64,000 nt of DNA. Origin: Bradyrhizobium guangzhouense. GTDB lineage: Bacteria; Pseudomonadota; Alphaproteobacteria; Rhizobiales; Xanthobacteraceae. Positions 1 through 9,122 of the stretch are shown piece after piece. Below the pieces are notes generated by a model. It did not search any database, was not told the DNA's origin, and saw nothing but the letters and a program-made list of their open reading frames with translations. The position numbers and the translations under genes were made by a program. The DNA lies in assembly GCF_004114955.1 (NCBI RefSeq), contig NZ_CP030054.1, positions 806,001-870,000 on the forward strand, given 5' to 3'. How positions within the stretch are numbered: the first letter of the stretch is position 1; each line of letters begins with the position of its first letter.

Positions 1-629
1 CCATCGCGTAGCAGCACGATACGATCCGCCAGCGTCATCGCCTCGACCTGATCGTGTGTAACGTAGATCATTGTGGTGGTGATCTCGTGATGCAGACGCT
101 TGATCTCGGTTCGCATTTCGTCACGCAATTGGGCGTCCAGATTCGAGAGCGGCTCGTCAAACAAGAAAAGATCCGCCTTGCGAACGATGGCCCGTCCGAT
201 CGCGACGCGTTGACGCTGTCCACCGGAGAGCTGACGTGGATAACGCTGGAGGAGATTGCCGATGCCGAGCATCTCGGCGGCTTCGCTGACCCGCTTCCTG
301 ATCTCGATTTCTGGCGTCTTGCGGGCGCGCAGGCCGAACGCGATATTCTCATTGACGGTTAAATAGGGATAGAGTGCGTAGTTCTGAAAGACCATCGCAA
401 TGTTGCGTTCGCGCGGACGCAGATCGTTGACGATAGCGCCGCCAATCGCGATCGTGCCGTCGTCCGGATCTTCGAGACCGGCGATCGTCCGCAAAAGCGT
501 GCTCTTGCCGCAGCCTGACGGACCCACGAGCACAGCGAATTCGCCATCGCTGATGGTTAAGTCTAGTCCCCGAACGGCATGCACGTTACCGTAGTATTTG
601 TGCACTCCGGTCAACTTGACGTCGGCCAC
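1..629 (-). CDS. ABC transporter ATP-binding protein (MalK/UgpC type), C-terminus cut by window edge
   Basis: Cytoplasmic ATPase that powers import by the two permeases encoded just upstream. About 209 N-terminal residues are visible. They include Walker A (GPSGCGKST), the Q-loop region VFQNYALYP, the signature [10 protein letters not shown], Walker B ([12 protein letters not shown]) and the switch histidine region [11 protein letters not shown]. The start is a GTG at 629, chosen because GAGGAG lies about 6 bases upstream and because it opens on the usual [11 protein letters not shown] start of the family. The C-terminal regulatory (TOBE-like) domain lies outside the window. It is the last visible gene of a binding protein-permease-permease-ATPase operon; the carbohydrate or polyol substrate is inferred from family only. 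Confidence 0.93.
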   Translation of the reverse strand, partial: MADVKLTGVHKYYGNVHAVRGLDLTISDGEFAVLVGPSGCGKSTLLRTIAGLEDPDDGTIAIGGAIVNDLRPRERNIAMVFQNYALYPYLTVNENIAFGLRARKTPEIEIRKRVSEAAEMLGIGNLLQRYPRQLSGGQRQRVAIGRAIVRKADLFLFDEPLSNLDAQLRDEMRTEIKRLHHEITTTMIYVTHDQVEAMTLADRIVLLRD

Positions 630-639
630 TCTAATCTCC

Positions 640-1479
640 TCAACCTTTGACGGCGCCGAGCGAGATGCCGCGCACGAGATAGCGCTGCATTACCGTAACT
701 GCGACGAAGATCGGCAAAGTCCCCAGGACGGACATCGCCGCGATTTTGGCCCAGAAGTTCGACTGGCCACCGAAATAGTGCGTCAGCATGACCGGAAAAG
801 TGATCACTTCGGTACGCGTGAGCACCAGCGCGAAGAGGAAGTCGTTCCAGGCGAACACGAAAGTAAAGACCGAAGTCGCCATGAGCCCCGGGCGCACCAT
901 CGGGAAGACGACTTTCCAGATGACCTGCCATCGGTTCAGTCCGTCGACGAGGGCGCTTTCCTCCAGCTCGAGCGGAACATCAACGATATAACCCCGCATC
1001 ATCCAGATGACATAGGGCAGATTGAACGCGGTATAGAGCACGATCAGGCCGAAGTAGCCGTCAACCAAACCGAAATAGACGTAGATGAGGAAGATCGGGA
1101 AGACGACCGCAATCGGCGGGATCATGCGCTGGGAAATGATCCACATCGCAAGGTTCTCGCCACCCGTGCCGAAGCGGGCGAGGCTGTAGGCGCATAGGGT
1201 ACCAAGAATGATGGCAATGGCGGAGCTAACGCCGGCGACGATCAGGCTGTTCAGGATGGCCATGACGTCACCATCCTTGAATAGGACATAATAATTCGAG
1301 AACTGGATCTGCCCAGGCATCCACAATGGCGGCACGTGATAGATCTCGTCCGGCGTCTTGAACGAAATCATAAACAGCCAATAAACCGGAAATAGAAACA
1401 GCAAAGTGACGACGCCGGCGCCGATATAGCGTAGCACCAGAACGCGCCCCTTCCTGGTGGGCAGCTTCATCAGCCTCAT
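640..1479 (-). CDS. Carbohydrate ABC transporter permease, MalG-like
   Basis: Inner-membrane permease of 279 aa that pairs with the upstream MalF-like permease. Hydrophobic segments are seen from about residue 15 ([19 protein letters not shown]) to the C-terminus. The EAA loop that contacts the ATPase reads [20 protein letters not shown]. The ATG at 1479 overlaps the TGA of the upstream permease (ATGA), suggesting coupled translation; an in-frame upstream ATG at 1698 would lie inside the neighbouring gene and adds only low-complexity sequence. The ATPase gene begins 10 bases downstream. The family is MalFG-type (BPD_transp_1); the substrate is not determined by sequence. Confidence 0.92.
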   Translation of the reverse strand: MRLMKLPTRKGRVLVLRYIGAGVVTLLFLFPVYWLFMISFKTPDEIYHVPPLWMPGQIQFSNYYVLFKDGDVMAILNSLIVAGVSSAIAIILGTLCAYSLARFGTGGENLAMWIISQRMIPPIAVVFPIFLIYVYFGLVDGYFGLIVLYTAFNLPYVIWMMRGYIVDVPLELEESALVDGLNRWQVIWKVVFPMVRPGLMATSVFTFVFAWNDFLFALVLTRTEVITFPVMLTHYFGGQSNFWAKIAAMSVLGTLPIFVAVTVMQRYLVRGISLGAVKG

Positions 1480-2402
1480 CGCGCAATCTCCATGCGCTTG
1501 AGGACAAGCGTGGTAATGAGAGTGAGCAGCGCAATCACCAGGAAGGAGATCGCGGCGGTGTAGCTGGTTTCGAATTGCGAGAAGCCCTGCACATAGGTGT
1601 AGAGTGAAATCGTCTCGGTCATCGAGCCCGGCCCGCCTTCGGTGAGGGCCCAGATGATGTCGAAGATGCGCACGAGGTCGAGGCCGCGGATAAGGCATGC
1701 AACAGCTATCACGGGCGCGATCGCCGGCAGAATGATCGCGCGAAGCACGCGCAGATACGATGCCCCATCGATCTCAGCAGCCTCCAGTTGAGACTGATCG
1801 ACATTGGACAACGCAGCGAGCAGCAGCAGAAACATGAACGGCGACCACTGCCAAACTTCGCAGATGATGATCGCCGGATAGACGTAAGCAGGGTTGACGG
1901 TCCACAGGATCCGGATCGGTTCGCCGGCGAAAAAGCTGAGTATCTCACCGATGGGACCAAAGCGGACGTCGAACAACAGGCGCCAGGTCGCACCAGCAAC
2001 AATCGGAGAGATCACCGTCGGCAGCACCAAGAGCGCGACGAAGAGCTGGCGCCCGGGCATGCGGTCGATGAAGAGCTGCGCCATCAGGAAGCCGATCAGT
2101 AGCTCGAGAGGCAGGGCGATTGCTGTGATGATCGCGGTGTGGCCGAGCGATGCCCACAAACGGGTATCTCTGAACAACTCCGCATAGTTCAGCAAGCCGG
2201 CGAAAGACGTATCATTGTCCGTCATCGTGATGCGCTGGAAGCTCACGATCAACGAGTAGATGAGGGGAAAGAGGCCGACGAGGAGAAGAACCAATATTGC
2301 GGGCGCAACGATGAGATAGGGTAGGCGGTCCTCGAGCACACGCCCGAGCCGGCTCGGGCGGCGATGTTCAGTGCCATTAAAGCTTAAAGAGAACGTCATC
2401 AT
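1476..2402 (-). CDS. Carbohydrate ABC transporter permease, MalF-like
   Basis: Inner-membrane permease of about 308 aa. It has an N-terminal membrane segment (YLIVAPAILVLLLVGLFPLIYSL), further hydrophobic helices, and an EAA-type loop (QLEAAEIDGASYLRVLRAIIL) for docking the ATPase. An ATG pair lies at 2402 and 2399; I used 2402. The longer frame back to 2459 begins with arginine-rich residues that look non-coding. It sits between the binding-protein gene (stop at 2460) and the second permease, which it overlaps by ATGA. Confidence in the family is high; the exact start is less sure because no strong ribosome site is visible. Confidence 0.9.
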   Translation of the reverse strand: MMTFSLSFNGTEHRRPSRLGRVLEDRLPYLIVAPAILVLLLVGLFPLIYSLIVSFQRITMTDNDTSFAGLLNYAELFRDTRLWASLGHTAIITAIALPLELLIGFLMAQLFIDRMPGRQLFVALLVLPTVISPIVAGATWRLLFDVRFGPIGEILSFFAGEPIRILWTVNPAYVYPAIIICEVWQWSPFMFLLLLAALSNVDQSQLEAAEIDGASYLRVLRAIILPAIAPVIAVACLIRGLDLVRIFDIIWALTEGGPGSMTETISLYTYVQGFSQFETSYTAAISFLVIALLTLITTLVLKRMEIAR

Positions 2403-2459
2403 CAATCCAGGAATCGCGCCGCACGGGAGGCGGTGCCTCCCGCGCGCCCTCCAAGCCAA

Positions 2460-3896
2460 CTATTGCGGATAAGCGCCTGGTTTTGCTGCCCAGACCTTAT
2501 AAACCGCCTTCTGGTTTTCAATGCCCACCTTCTCGGTGATGGCATCAAACTGCTGCGCCATGCGGTCGAGAATGGTCTTCGGATCTTCGCCGGCCCAGAG
2601 GCTCGAAATGGCCTTGGTCATCGCCTCGTCGTACTTGTCCTGCTGCAGCAGGGAGAGATCGAGCAGGCCCTTCTCGCCAGATGTCTTGATCGTGTCGAGA
2701 TAGGCAGGAGCATCAGGCCAGAGCGCACGGTATTTCTCGCTCGCGTAGTGCGACAGGCGGAAGGGATCGCGGAGCGTATAGGGGAGCTGCACGCGCTCAA
2801 GGCTGGTCTTCTTGCTGTTCAGCCATTGGATGAAGAGATAAGCGGCCTCCTTGTTCTTGCTCGTGGCCGAGACGGACAGGTCGAAACCGACGCCAAGCTC
2901 CGGGCGACCGAGGGGCGTGAGCGCATACCCGACCTTGCCGGCGACTTGCGATTTGGGTACCCATTTCAGCGCTTCCTCGCCCGAGCCGTAGCCGGCGGCC
3001 CAACGCCCATAAGGGGGCCAGGAGATCGTCATGGCGGTGGTGCCCTGGAGGAACGCGGCCAAGTTGTCGACGAAATTCCATTGCTCCACGCCTGGTGGCA
3101 TGAACTTGTTCTCGGCCAACATCTGCTTGAAGACCTTCAGGCCGACATCGCTGTTCACCGTCGATTTCATCGTATCGGCATTGAAGAACTTGCCGCCCTC
3201 CATGCGGAAACGTTCCTGGAACATGTATTGCGGATAAGGCGCAGTTCGGAAGAAGCCGGCGCCATAGACCTTGGGCGCCATCTTGTCAGTGATGAACTGT
3301 CCGATGTCGTCAAGCTGCTTCCAATCCTTGGGCGGAGCGAGCTCGTAGCCGAACTTGGCCTTGAACCCCTCCTTCATCTTCGGATCCTCGAAAATGTCTT
3401 TGCGGTAGTAGAGCAGCATCACATCGCCGTCGTCCGGGAAGCCGAAGATCTTGCCGTCATACTGCATCTGGTTGTCGCGATAGGCTGCGGCGATGTCCTG
3501 CAACTCGTCGCGATAGCCGAACTTGTCGACATATTTGTCCAGGGGCTCGAGCGCTCCGGCCCGGGCCAGGTCGGGCATCCAGGATGGAATGACGTTCAGT
3601 GCGTCATAGGCCCCGGCGCCCGACTTGAAATCCTGCATGATCTTGGTGAACATCTGGTCGGTCGGCACCTCGACCACCTTCACCTTGATGCCAGTGAGCT
3701 TCTCCCATTTCGGACCCGAATAGTTGAGCGGGTCGAGCGATTGAAGGCCCGCCTCCCAGACGATACTGATCGTCGTGCCCGCATATTTCTTTGCTGCTTC
3801 GACAGCAATGTCGGCGGCATCCTTATCAGCGGCAGGAGCCGATACACCTGTGAGCGCAAGGATAGCGGCCACGCCCAACAATGTCCTGAACTTCAT
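2460..3896 (-). CDS. Extracellular solute-binding protein, family 1 (sugar ABC importer)
   Basis: Periplasmic receptor for the adjacent ABC importer, 478 aa. It has a typical Sec signal peptide (residues 1-22, MKFRTLLGVAAILALTGVSA, cleavage after APA). The mature part has the family-1 pattern: ISIVWEAG strand, later FTKIMQDFKSGAGAYD and a hinge segment GFPDDGDVMLLYYRKDIFED. AGGAGGA lies about 6 bases before the ATG. It is the first gene of the minus-strand operon, so its promoter should lie in 3897-4200. A 494-residue open frame on the opposite strand is only a shadow of this GC-rich gene. Confidence 0.93.
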   Translation of the reverse strand: MKFRTLLGVAAILALTGVSAPAADKDAADIAVEAAKKYAGTTISIVWEAGLQSLDPLNYSGPKWEKLTGIKVKVVEVPTDQMFTKIMQDFKSGAGAYDALNVIPSWMPDLARAGALEPLDKYVDKFGYRDELQDIAAAYRDNQMQYDGKIFGFPDDGDVMLLYYRKDIFEDPKMKEGFKAKFGYELAPPKDWKQLDDIGQFITDKMAPKVYGAGFFRTAPYPQYMFQERFRMEGGKFFNADTMKSTVNSDVGLKVFKQMLAENKFMPPGVEQWNFVDNLAAFLQGTTAMTISWPPYGRWAAGYGSGEEALKWVPKSQVAGKVGYALTPLGRPELGVGFDLSVSATSKNKEAAYLFIQWLNSKKTSLERVQLPYTLRDPFRLSHYASEKYRALWPDAPAYLDTIKTSGEKGLLDLSLLQQDKYDEAMTKAISSLWAGEDPKTILDRMAQQFDAITEKVGIENQKAVYKVWAAKPGAYPQ

Positions 3897-4503
3897 GCCT
3901 TCCTCCTCTTCATTTGAGCAATCCTAAGCCGCCAAGGTGGCCCCGGAGCTTTTGCCTCGGCGCGTCGACCGGTTACCCATGCTGGACGTCGACTGCCGCA
4001 CCGTCGGAGGGCTGTCGAACGAACAGATGAGTGTCTTCTGGGGATGGCCATCCGCGCTCAGGCCGCGCTGCCCGATAGGCACGAACGCGATTTCGCCTTG
4101 GTAAAACACGCCTTCCCCCCAAAAGCTCTCGATGTATTTGCTTTTGGCGTCACTCTGCTGTGAGGCGGAAGCGGCCGGCAAATGAGAACTTTGCAACCAC
4201 CGATGAGCCACATTCACCTGTCAGCAGTCTCTGCTGCGGCCCGCTCAAGCCTCAAAGCTGAAGAAAATCCGGTCAAAGCACGGCGGACCATTGGCCAAGC
4301 CAGTTGCGCCCTTGCGAGCCTTTGCTGAACTACGAATACGTTTCTTCAGGGATGGGAAGTACCTTGCCGAATATGGTTAGTTAGTTTGCGAGCGGCATCG
4401 CCTATTTTAAGGCGTAACTCGCTATCGACAGGGATTCTTTTGCAAGTGCAATCGCTTGGCGCCCTTTTACGCCATGGTCTTACTTGGCCTGAATATTGCT
4501 CAG
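3897..4503. other. Intergenic region between divergent ABC operon and nickel-uptake operon
   Basis: About 600 bases with no gene I can support. A minus-strand open frame of 97 codons (3924-4217) resembles nothing I recognise and is rich in S/R/G, so I leave it unannotated. Two short inverted repeats with similar half-sites are present: CGCCT-N6-AGGCG at 4399-4414 and TGGCG-N8-CGCCA at 4457-4474. The base composition becomes AT-richer towards 4500, fitting a promoter region for the nickel operon. Confidence 0.5.
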
Positions 4504-4533
4504 GGTATGAGAGTTCGACAAAAAGATCATACC
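4504..4533 (+). promoter_or_regulatory. NikR-type nickel operator before hupN
   Basis: The sequence is GTATGA at 4505-4510, 16 bases, then TCATAC at 4527-4532. It extends to a 7-base arm on each side (GGTATGA...TCATACC). This is exactly the GTATGA-N16-TCATAC operator architecture known for the nickel-responsive repressor NikR. It ends 17 bases before the hupN ATG, where a bound repressor would block transcription. No nikR gene is in the window. Confidence 0.85.
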
Positions 4534-4549
4534 AGGGGAGTGGCGCCGC

Positions 4550-5617
4550 ATGGGGCAGGTCACGTCACGAAGTGGCCTCTTGAAAGGCCTTAAGTTGAGA
4601 ACTGTCTTGTTGCTGGCAGGGCTGACGCTGACCAACATTGCAGCCTGGGGCTGGGCCGTTGCGCTGTTCGCCGGTCAGCCGTCGGTAATGGCAACCGCGC
4701 TGCTCGCTTGGGTGTTCGGTCTGCGCCATGCCGTGGATGCCGATCATATTGCGGCAATCGACAATGTCGTGCGGAAGCTGATGCATGCCGGCCGCGCCTC
4801 CGAAACTGCAGGTCTCTACTTTGCGCTCGGCCATTCCACGATCGTTCTCGCTTCAATGATCCTGCTTGCCGCCGGCGTCATGACCCTCGGCGGAGAGGGT
4901 TTGCTCAAAAACTTGGGCGGCCTTCTCGGAACCTCGGTTTCAGCCGTCTTCCTGCTCGGCGTGGCCGCCGTCAACTTTGCGATCTTCGCAAACTTGTGGC
5001 GCACAATGCGTGCAGCGCAGGCCAGCGGCGTCTACGGTGCACAATTACTCGATGCGCCCCTAGCCGGAAGCGGTCTTCTTTCGCATTTGCTCGGCCCGAT
5101 CTTCCGAATTGTGACGCAAAGCTGGCACATGTATCCGCTCGGATTCCTGTTCGGATTAAGTTTCGACACGGCGACCGAAATTGGCCTGCTCTCCCTCTCT
5201 GCCTCTGAGACTGCGCGCGGCCTGTCGCTCTGGCAGGCCATAGTCTTTCCTGCACTTTTCGCTGCCGGAATGTCCCTGGTTGATACCTTGGATTCAGCAT
5301 TTATGGCCAGCGCTTATCGCTGGGCTTTCGTCGATCCGGCCCGAAAGCTTTGGTACAATCTGACAATCACAGGTGCCTCAGTCGCGATTGCGCTGTTCAT
5401 CGGCAGCGTGGAAACGCTTGGCCTGATCAGCGATCAGCTTGAGCTCACGGGTGCCCTTTCGAGCCTCGTCGATCGCCTCAAGGGATCACAAGCCATCTTA
5501 GGCTTCGGCGTGATGTCATTGTTCGCTCTCGCCTGGCTAGCATCTCTCCTGCTGTATCGCGTTGCATGGAAGGGAAAGACCACTCGAACCGCCTTGCCGA
5601 CATCACGCGCGACTTAG
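4550..5617 (+). CDS. hupN: High-affinity nickel permease, HoxN/HupN/NixA (NiCoT) family
   Basis: Inner-membrane Ni2+ (possibly Co2+) permease of 355 aa. The NiCoT signature in the second membrane helix is seen as LRHAVDADHIAAIDNV (about residues 58-73). Further family motifs are LGHSTIV (about 99) and the LGFLFGLSFDTATEIGLL block (about 196). About eight hydrophobic segments are visible. It supplies nickel for the hydrogenase encoded 8 kb downstream. The ATG at 4550 follows AGGGGAG about 8 bases upstream and the NikR-type box. The TonB-receptor gene starts directly after it, so the two are probably co-transcribed. Confidence 0.95.
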   Translation: MGQVTSRSGLLKGLKLRTVLLLAGLTLTNIAAWGWAVALFAGQPSVMATALLAWVFGLRHAVDADHIAAIDNVVRKLMHAGRASETAGLYFALGHSTIVLASMILLAAGVMTLGGEGLLKNLGGLLGTSVSAVFLLGVAAVNFAIFANLWRTMRAAQASGVYGAQLLDAPLAGSGLLSHLLGPIFRIVTQSWHMYPLGFLFGLSFDTATEIGLLSLSASETARGLSLWQAIVFPALFAAGMSLVDTLDSAFMASAYRWAFVDPARKLWYNLTITGASVAIALFIGSVETLGLISDQLELTGALSSLVDRLKGSQAILGFGVMSLFALAWLASLLLYRVAWKGKTTRTALPTSRAT

Positions 5618-5628
5618 CGGCTGCAGCG

Positions 5629-7944
5629 ATGCTGTCGAGCCGCTCGAAGCCTGCCGTCTTTGCCCGCTGGACGAGCATTGCAGCACTAAGCATCTGCGCC
5701 CTCATGATCGACGCTGAACCTAGCTCTGGAGACAATATCCAGACTAGCTACACCTTGCCTGCAGTCATAGTCACTCGTGAGGAGATCCCACGGCGACCGC
5801 GAAGAGCTCCAACGCCACGCTCGGATCGAGCGCTCGGCATAGGGTCCAGTAGCCAGCTGGGCGGGCAAGCCTCAGCGGTATCGGCCAAGAGCAGCGCGGC
5901 CTTGGCTCCCGCGTCGAGCATGGCAAGCCAGATCACAGTATCAGGCGAAGACGTCAACGCGCGGCCCGTGATGCGCCCGGGCGAAGTGCTCGAAGCTGTA
6001 CCGGGGCTCATTGTGACGCAGCATTCCGGCGAGGGCAAAGCGAACCAGTACTTCTTGCGCGGCTATAATCTCGATCATGGCACGGATCTCGCGATCTATG
6101 TTGATGATGTGCCTGCCAACATGCGCACTCACGCCCACGGCCAGGGCTATGCCGACCTCAATTGGCTGATTCCTGAAGCGATCGCCGCCATGGAGGTAAA
6201 GAAGGGGCCTTACTTCGCCGATGAAGGCGACTTCTCCTCGGCCGGCGCCGTGCATATCGGCCTGATCGACCGCACGGTGAAGGGGCTAGCGCAGATGACC
6301 GCCGGCAGCTTTGGATATCGCCGCTTCCTCGGCATGGATTCGACGAGGCTCGGCGATGGGACATTGCTCCTCGCCGGCGAGGCTGGGACCTACAACGGCC
6401 CCTGGGACAACCCGGACAACCTCCGCAAGCTCAATGGGCTCTTGCGCTACAGTCAGGGCACGGCCACCGACGGCGTGTCGGTCACGGGCATGGCTTACGC
6501 CAACAGATGGAATTCGACCGATCAGGTGCCGCAGCGCGCCATGACGGACGGATTGATGGATCGGTTTGGATCTGAAGACCCGACTGACGGCGGCAACGCA
6601 AACCGTTTTGCCCTGTCGGCGCGCGTGGCGCAGAGCGATAATTCCGGGGCCTGGAAGGCGAACGCTTATGTCGTCAAGAGCGAGCTCGATCTCTACAATA
6701 ACTTCACTTATTTCCTGGCCAATCCCGTTGTCGGCGACCAATTTCACCAGCACGACGGCCGCCTAATGGCCGGCGCTAACATCGCACGGACGATGGATGG
6801 CTCATTCGCTGGGCTGCCGATGCAGACGACCTTCGGCCTGCAGTCCCGTTACGACGCCATCGATCTCGCGCTCACCGACACCCACCGGCGCAGTTTCCTG
6901 TCCAACGTACGCAGCGATAAGGTCGGGGAAGGCAGCATCGGCGCTTACGCCGAGAGTACGTTGCACTTTTCGGACTGGCTGAGGACCACGGTCGGTTGGC
7001 GCGGGGACTATTACGCGGCCGACGTGACGTCGCTGTTCGATGCGAACAACTCAGGCCATGCCAACGCTACGATCGGAAGTCCCAAGCTTCGCATCGTGGT
7101 CGGTCCCTTTAACAAGACCGAGTTCTTTTTCGGCGCCGGCTATGGCATGCACTCGAACGACGCGCGGGGTGCGACGACGACGGAAGATCCGAGCGATCCC
7201 GGGACAAAGCTGCCGCGCTCGCCGCTGCTGGTCCGCACCAGGGGCGCGGAGGTCGGCGTGCGTTCGAGGATCGTCCCGGATCTCGACACCTCGCTCAGCC
7301 TCTTCGTCCTCGACCAGGATTCCGAGATCCTGTTCTCAGGCGATGCCGGCGATACCACGACGGCGCGCGCGAGCCGCCGCTATGGATTCGAATGGACCAA
7401 CCATTACCGCCCACGGTCTTGGATTGACGTCGACGCCGATCTCGCGATGACCCATGCGCGCTTTCGCGGTTACGACAGCGACCAGGCGGAGGTTTATGCC
7501 TCACTCGCCGGCTATCCCGCCGCGCAGATCGGCAACGCGCCCGGCAACTATATCCCTAACGCACCGACCATGATGGCGTCCGCCGGCATCTCGCTCGGCG
7601 CGAAGACGGGCTGGTTCGGCGCCCTGCGTTGGCGCTATCTCGCCTCCAGTCCGCTGACGGAAGACAACGCCTTCCGATCGCAACCTACCGGCATCTTCAA
7701 CGCGCGGATCGGCTACCGCACCGACAAGGGCTGGCGCCTCCAGCTCGATTTGCTCAACCTCCTCAACAGCAAGGCGAACCAGATCACCTATGCCTATGGC
7801 TCCCTGCTGAAGACGGACAAACTTTACAATCTCTGTGCCGCCAATGCCGCCCCTGCGCCAGTCTGTGCCATTGGTGTGATGGACTATGTGCTTCACCCGG
7901 TCGAACCCTTGACCGTCCGAGTGACCCTAGCGGGCACATTCTGA
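5629..7944 (+). CDS. TonB-dependent outer-membrane receptor, probable nickel-chelate uptake
   Basis: Outer-membrane gated porin of about 771 aa. A signal-like N-terminus (KPAVFARWTSIAALSICALMI) is followed by a proline/serine-rich linker. Next is a plug domain beginning at ITVSGEDVNARPVMRPGEVL, with GLIVTQHSGEGKANQYFLRG and YVDDVPANMRTHAHGQGYAD. A 22-strand-type barrel follows, ending in aromatic F (VRVTLAGTF), the usual outer-membrane insertion signal. I chose the ATG at 5629, 11 bases after the hupN stop; an in-frame ATG at 5566 overlaps hupN. Position behind hupN and its NikR box suggests nickel as substrate, not iron. No TonB/ExbBD genes are nearby, so housekeeping ones would energise it. 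Confidence 0.92.
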   Translation: MLSSRSKPAVFARWTSIAALSICALMIDAEPSSGDNIQTSYTLPAVIVTREEIPRRPRRAPTPRSDRALGIGSSSQLGGQASAVSAKSSAALAPASSMASQITVSGEDVNARPVMRPGEVLEAVPGLIVTQHSGEGKANQYFLRGYNLDHGTDLAIYVDDVPANMRTHAHGQGYADLNWLIPEAIAAMEVKKGPYFADEGDFSSAGAVHIGLIDRTVKGLAQMTAGSFGYRRFLGMDSTRLGDGTLLLAGEAGTYNGPWDNPDNLRKLNGLLRYSQGTATDGVSVTGMAYANRWNSTDQVPQRAMTDGLMDRFGSEDPTDGGNANRFALSARVAQSDNSGAWKANAYVVKSELDLYNNFTYFLANPVVGDQFHQHDGRLMAGANIARTMDGSFAGLPMQTTFGLQSRYDAIDLALTDTHRRSFLSNVRSDKVGEGSIGAYAESTLHFSDWLRTTVGWRGDYYAADVTSLFDANNSGHANATIGSPKLRIVVGPFNKTEFFFGAGYGMHSNDARGATTTEDPSDPGTKLPRSPLLVRTRGAEVGVRSRIVPDLDTSLSLFVLDQDSEILFSGDAGDTTTARASRRYGFEWTNHYRPRSWIDVDADLAMTHARFRGYDSDQAEVYASLAGYPAAQIGNAPGNYIPNAPTMMASAGISLGAKTGWFGALRWRYLASSPLTEDNAFRSQPTGIFNARIGYRTDKGWRLQLDLLNLLNSKANQITYAYGSLLKTDKLYNLCAANAAPAPVCAIGVMDYVLHPVEPLTVRVTLAGTF

Positions 7945-7946
7945 TA

Positions 7947-8672
7947 TCAGTCAGGTCGCGAGTCGCGAAACGTCCGTTCGCCGGTAATAATGGCCGATAG
8001 CATGCTCTGACGCGACACGATGTCCTCGCGCACGGCAGCATATACATGCAGGATGACGAAAGTCACAATGAACCAGAGGCCGAGATGGTGCACTGTATGC
8101 ACGTCTTGACTGTTTGGGAAGATCGAGAACCACCAGCCGAACAGCGCATACCATAAGCTGTCGCGACCTTCGCCCTCAGCGTAAAGTGCAAATCCGGTCA
8201 GCATCATCAGGATCATCACAATCACGAACAAGAACATCGCAGTATTGGCCAAAGGATTGTGGCCGACGTATTTTTTCGGGTAGCGCACTAGGAACAGGTA
8301 CCATCGCAGCTCGTACAAAAGGCCCCAGCGCCAGATCCGGTTGTAGATCGGAAACGCGAACAACTGGCGGGCATACTGGTTGCCGACGAACGCCCAGTAG
8401 ACGCGATAAAGGAACGCGAAGGCGAGCACCTGTCCCGACGCGAAGTGAACAAATCGGATGTAGCCCATCGTGTACCAATTGCTAGCTTCACCAGGCATCG
8501 AGGGAAGCGGCGAGGCGATTAGATAACCGGTAACGGCCAGAAGAGAGATCGTTAGCGCATTTAACCAGTGCCAGATCCGTACCGGTGCCTCATAGACATA
8601 GATTGATTGGCGATCCGTGCCGACGGCGCCGACGGCGTCCAGCGTACCCGGAATCTCCGAGATTTTCGTCAT
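7947..8672 (-). CDS. Second HupC-like hydrogenase cytochrome b subunit
   Basis: Membrane di-heme cytochrome b of 241 aa, closely similar along its whole length to HupC at 18214. Shared stretches include VYEAPVRIWHWLNA, NPLA.TAMF, TGFALYAEGEGRDSLW, IFPNSQDVHTVHHLGLW and HVYAAVREDIVSRQS. Four to five hydrophobic segments and the conserved histidines that bind heme are present. The ATG at 8672 has AGGAG 7 bases upstream; another ATG at 8687 is possible. It is transcribed convergently with the TonB receptor, the two stops being only two bases apart. No hydrogenase structural genes are beside it on this strand. It may be a duplicate of hupC or serve another enzyme; I give it no symbol. Confidence 0.88.
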   Translation of the reverse strand: MTKISEIPGTLDAVGAVGTDRQSIYVYEAPVRIWHWLNALTISLLAVTGYLIASPLPSMPGEASNWYTMGYIRFVHFASGQVLAFAFLYRVYWAFVGNQYARQLFAFPIYNRIWRWGLLYELRWYLFLVRYPKKYVGHNPLANTAMFLFVIVMILMMLTGFALYAEGEGRDSLWYALFGWWFSIFPNSQDVHTVHHLGLWFIVTFVILHVYAAVREDIVSRQSMLSAIITGERTFRDSRPD

Positions 8673-9122
8673 CGCATGCTCCTGCATTGAGAGTGATTCG
8701 ACGCAGCGAACAAACGAATCAGCGCATGCCATCGAGAATATCGCGCGCATGCCGGCGCGAAATCACCGCCCTGCAATTTTTTTCTTCACGCTTCAGCGGC
8801 CCTACGCAACGAAGAATTGGAAACCCGCTTTAACCGCAGGTGGAAATCCTGCTTTCATATCTTTATTGAACCTCTTTGCTATTTTCCGCTGCATCCACGT
8901 GGGTTCGCGGTCTTTTTCCCTGCATGAGCAGCGAGCTTCCTTACCCGGCGCACGACACTTGCTGCGCGGCAGCTCGCTGCAATTTACCGATGATTAGGAG
9001 AGACGGCACATCGTTTGCTCATTTCCAGCTCCAGCGAACCGGGTATTTGCGATATGGATTTGAGCTTCATTCGGCGCGGCGGCGCATCGCGCCGGGCAGG
9101 CGTCTTCCAGACACAGGGCCGG
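8673..9122. other. Divergent intergenic region between hupC-like gene and chemoreceptor gene
   Basis: 450 bases with no supported gene. It must hold the promoters for the minus-strand cytochrome b gene and the plus-strand chemoreceptor. A weak -24/-12-like string on the plus strand (GG at 8839, GC at 8851, 10 bases between) matches only the invariant doublets. AGGAG at 8997-9001 precedes a possible upstream TTG start (9015) of the chemoreceptor. Confidence 0.4.

Noticed and set aside
2433..3917. 494-codon open frame on the plus strand
   Set aside because: Exactly opposite the solute-binding protein gene, which has a signal peptide, a strong ribosome site and family motifs. The frame is a GC-rich shadow.
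3924..4217. 97-codon minus-strand open frame before the ABC operon
   Set aside because: No recognisable motif or ribosome site, and it lies where the operon promoter should be.
8839..8852. Sigma-54-like GG-N10-GC string upstream of the chemoreceptor gene
   Set aside because: Only the invariant doublets match; the flanking TGGCAC and TTGC contexts do not. Such matches are frequent by chance.
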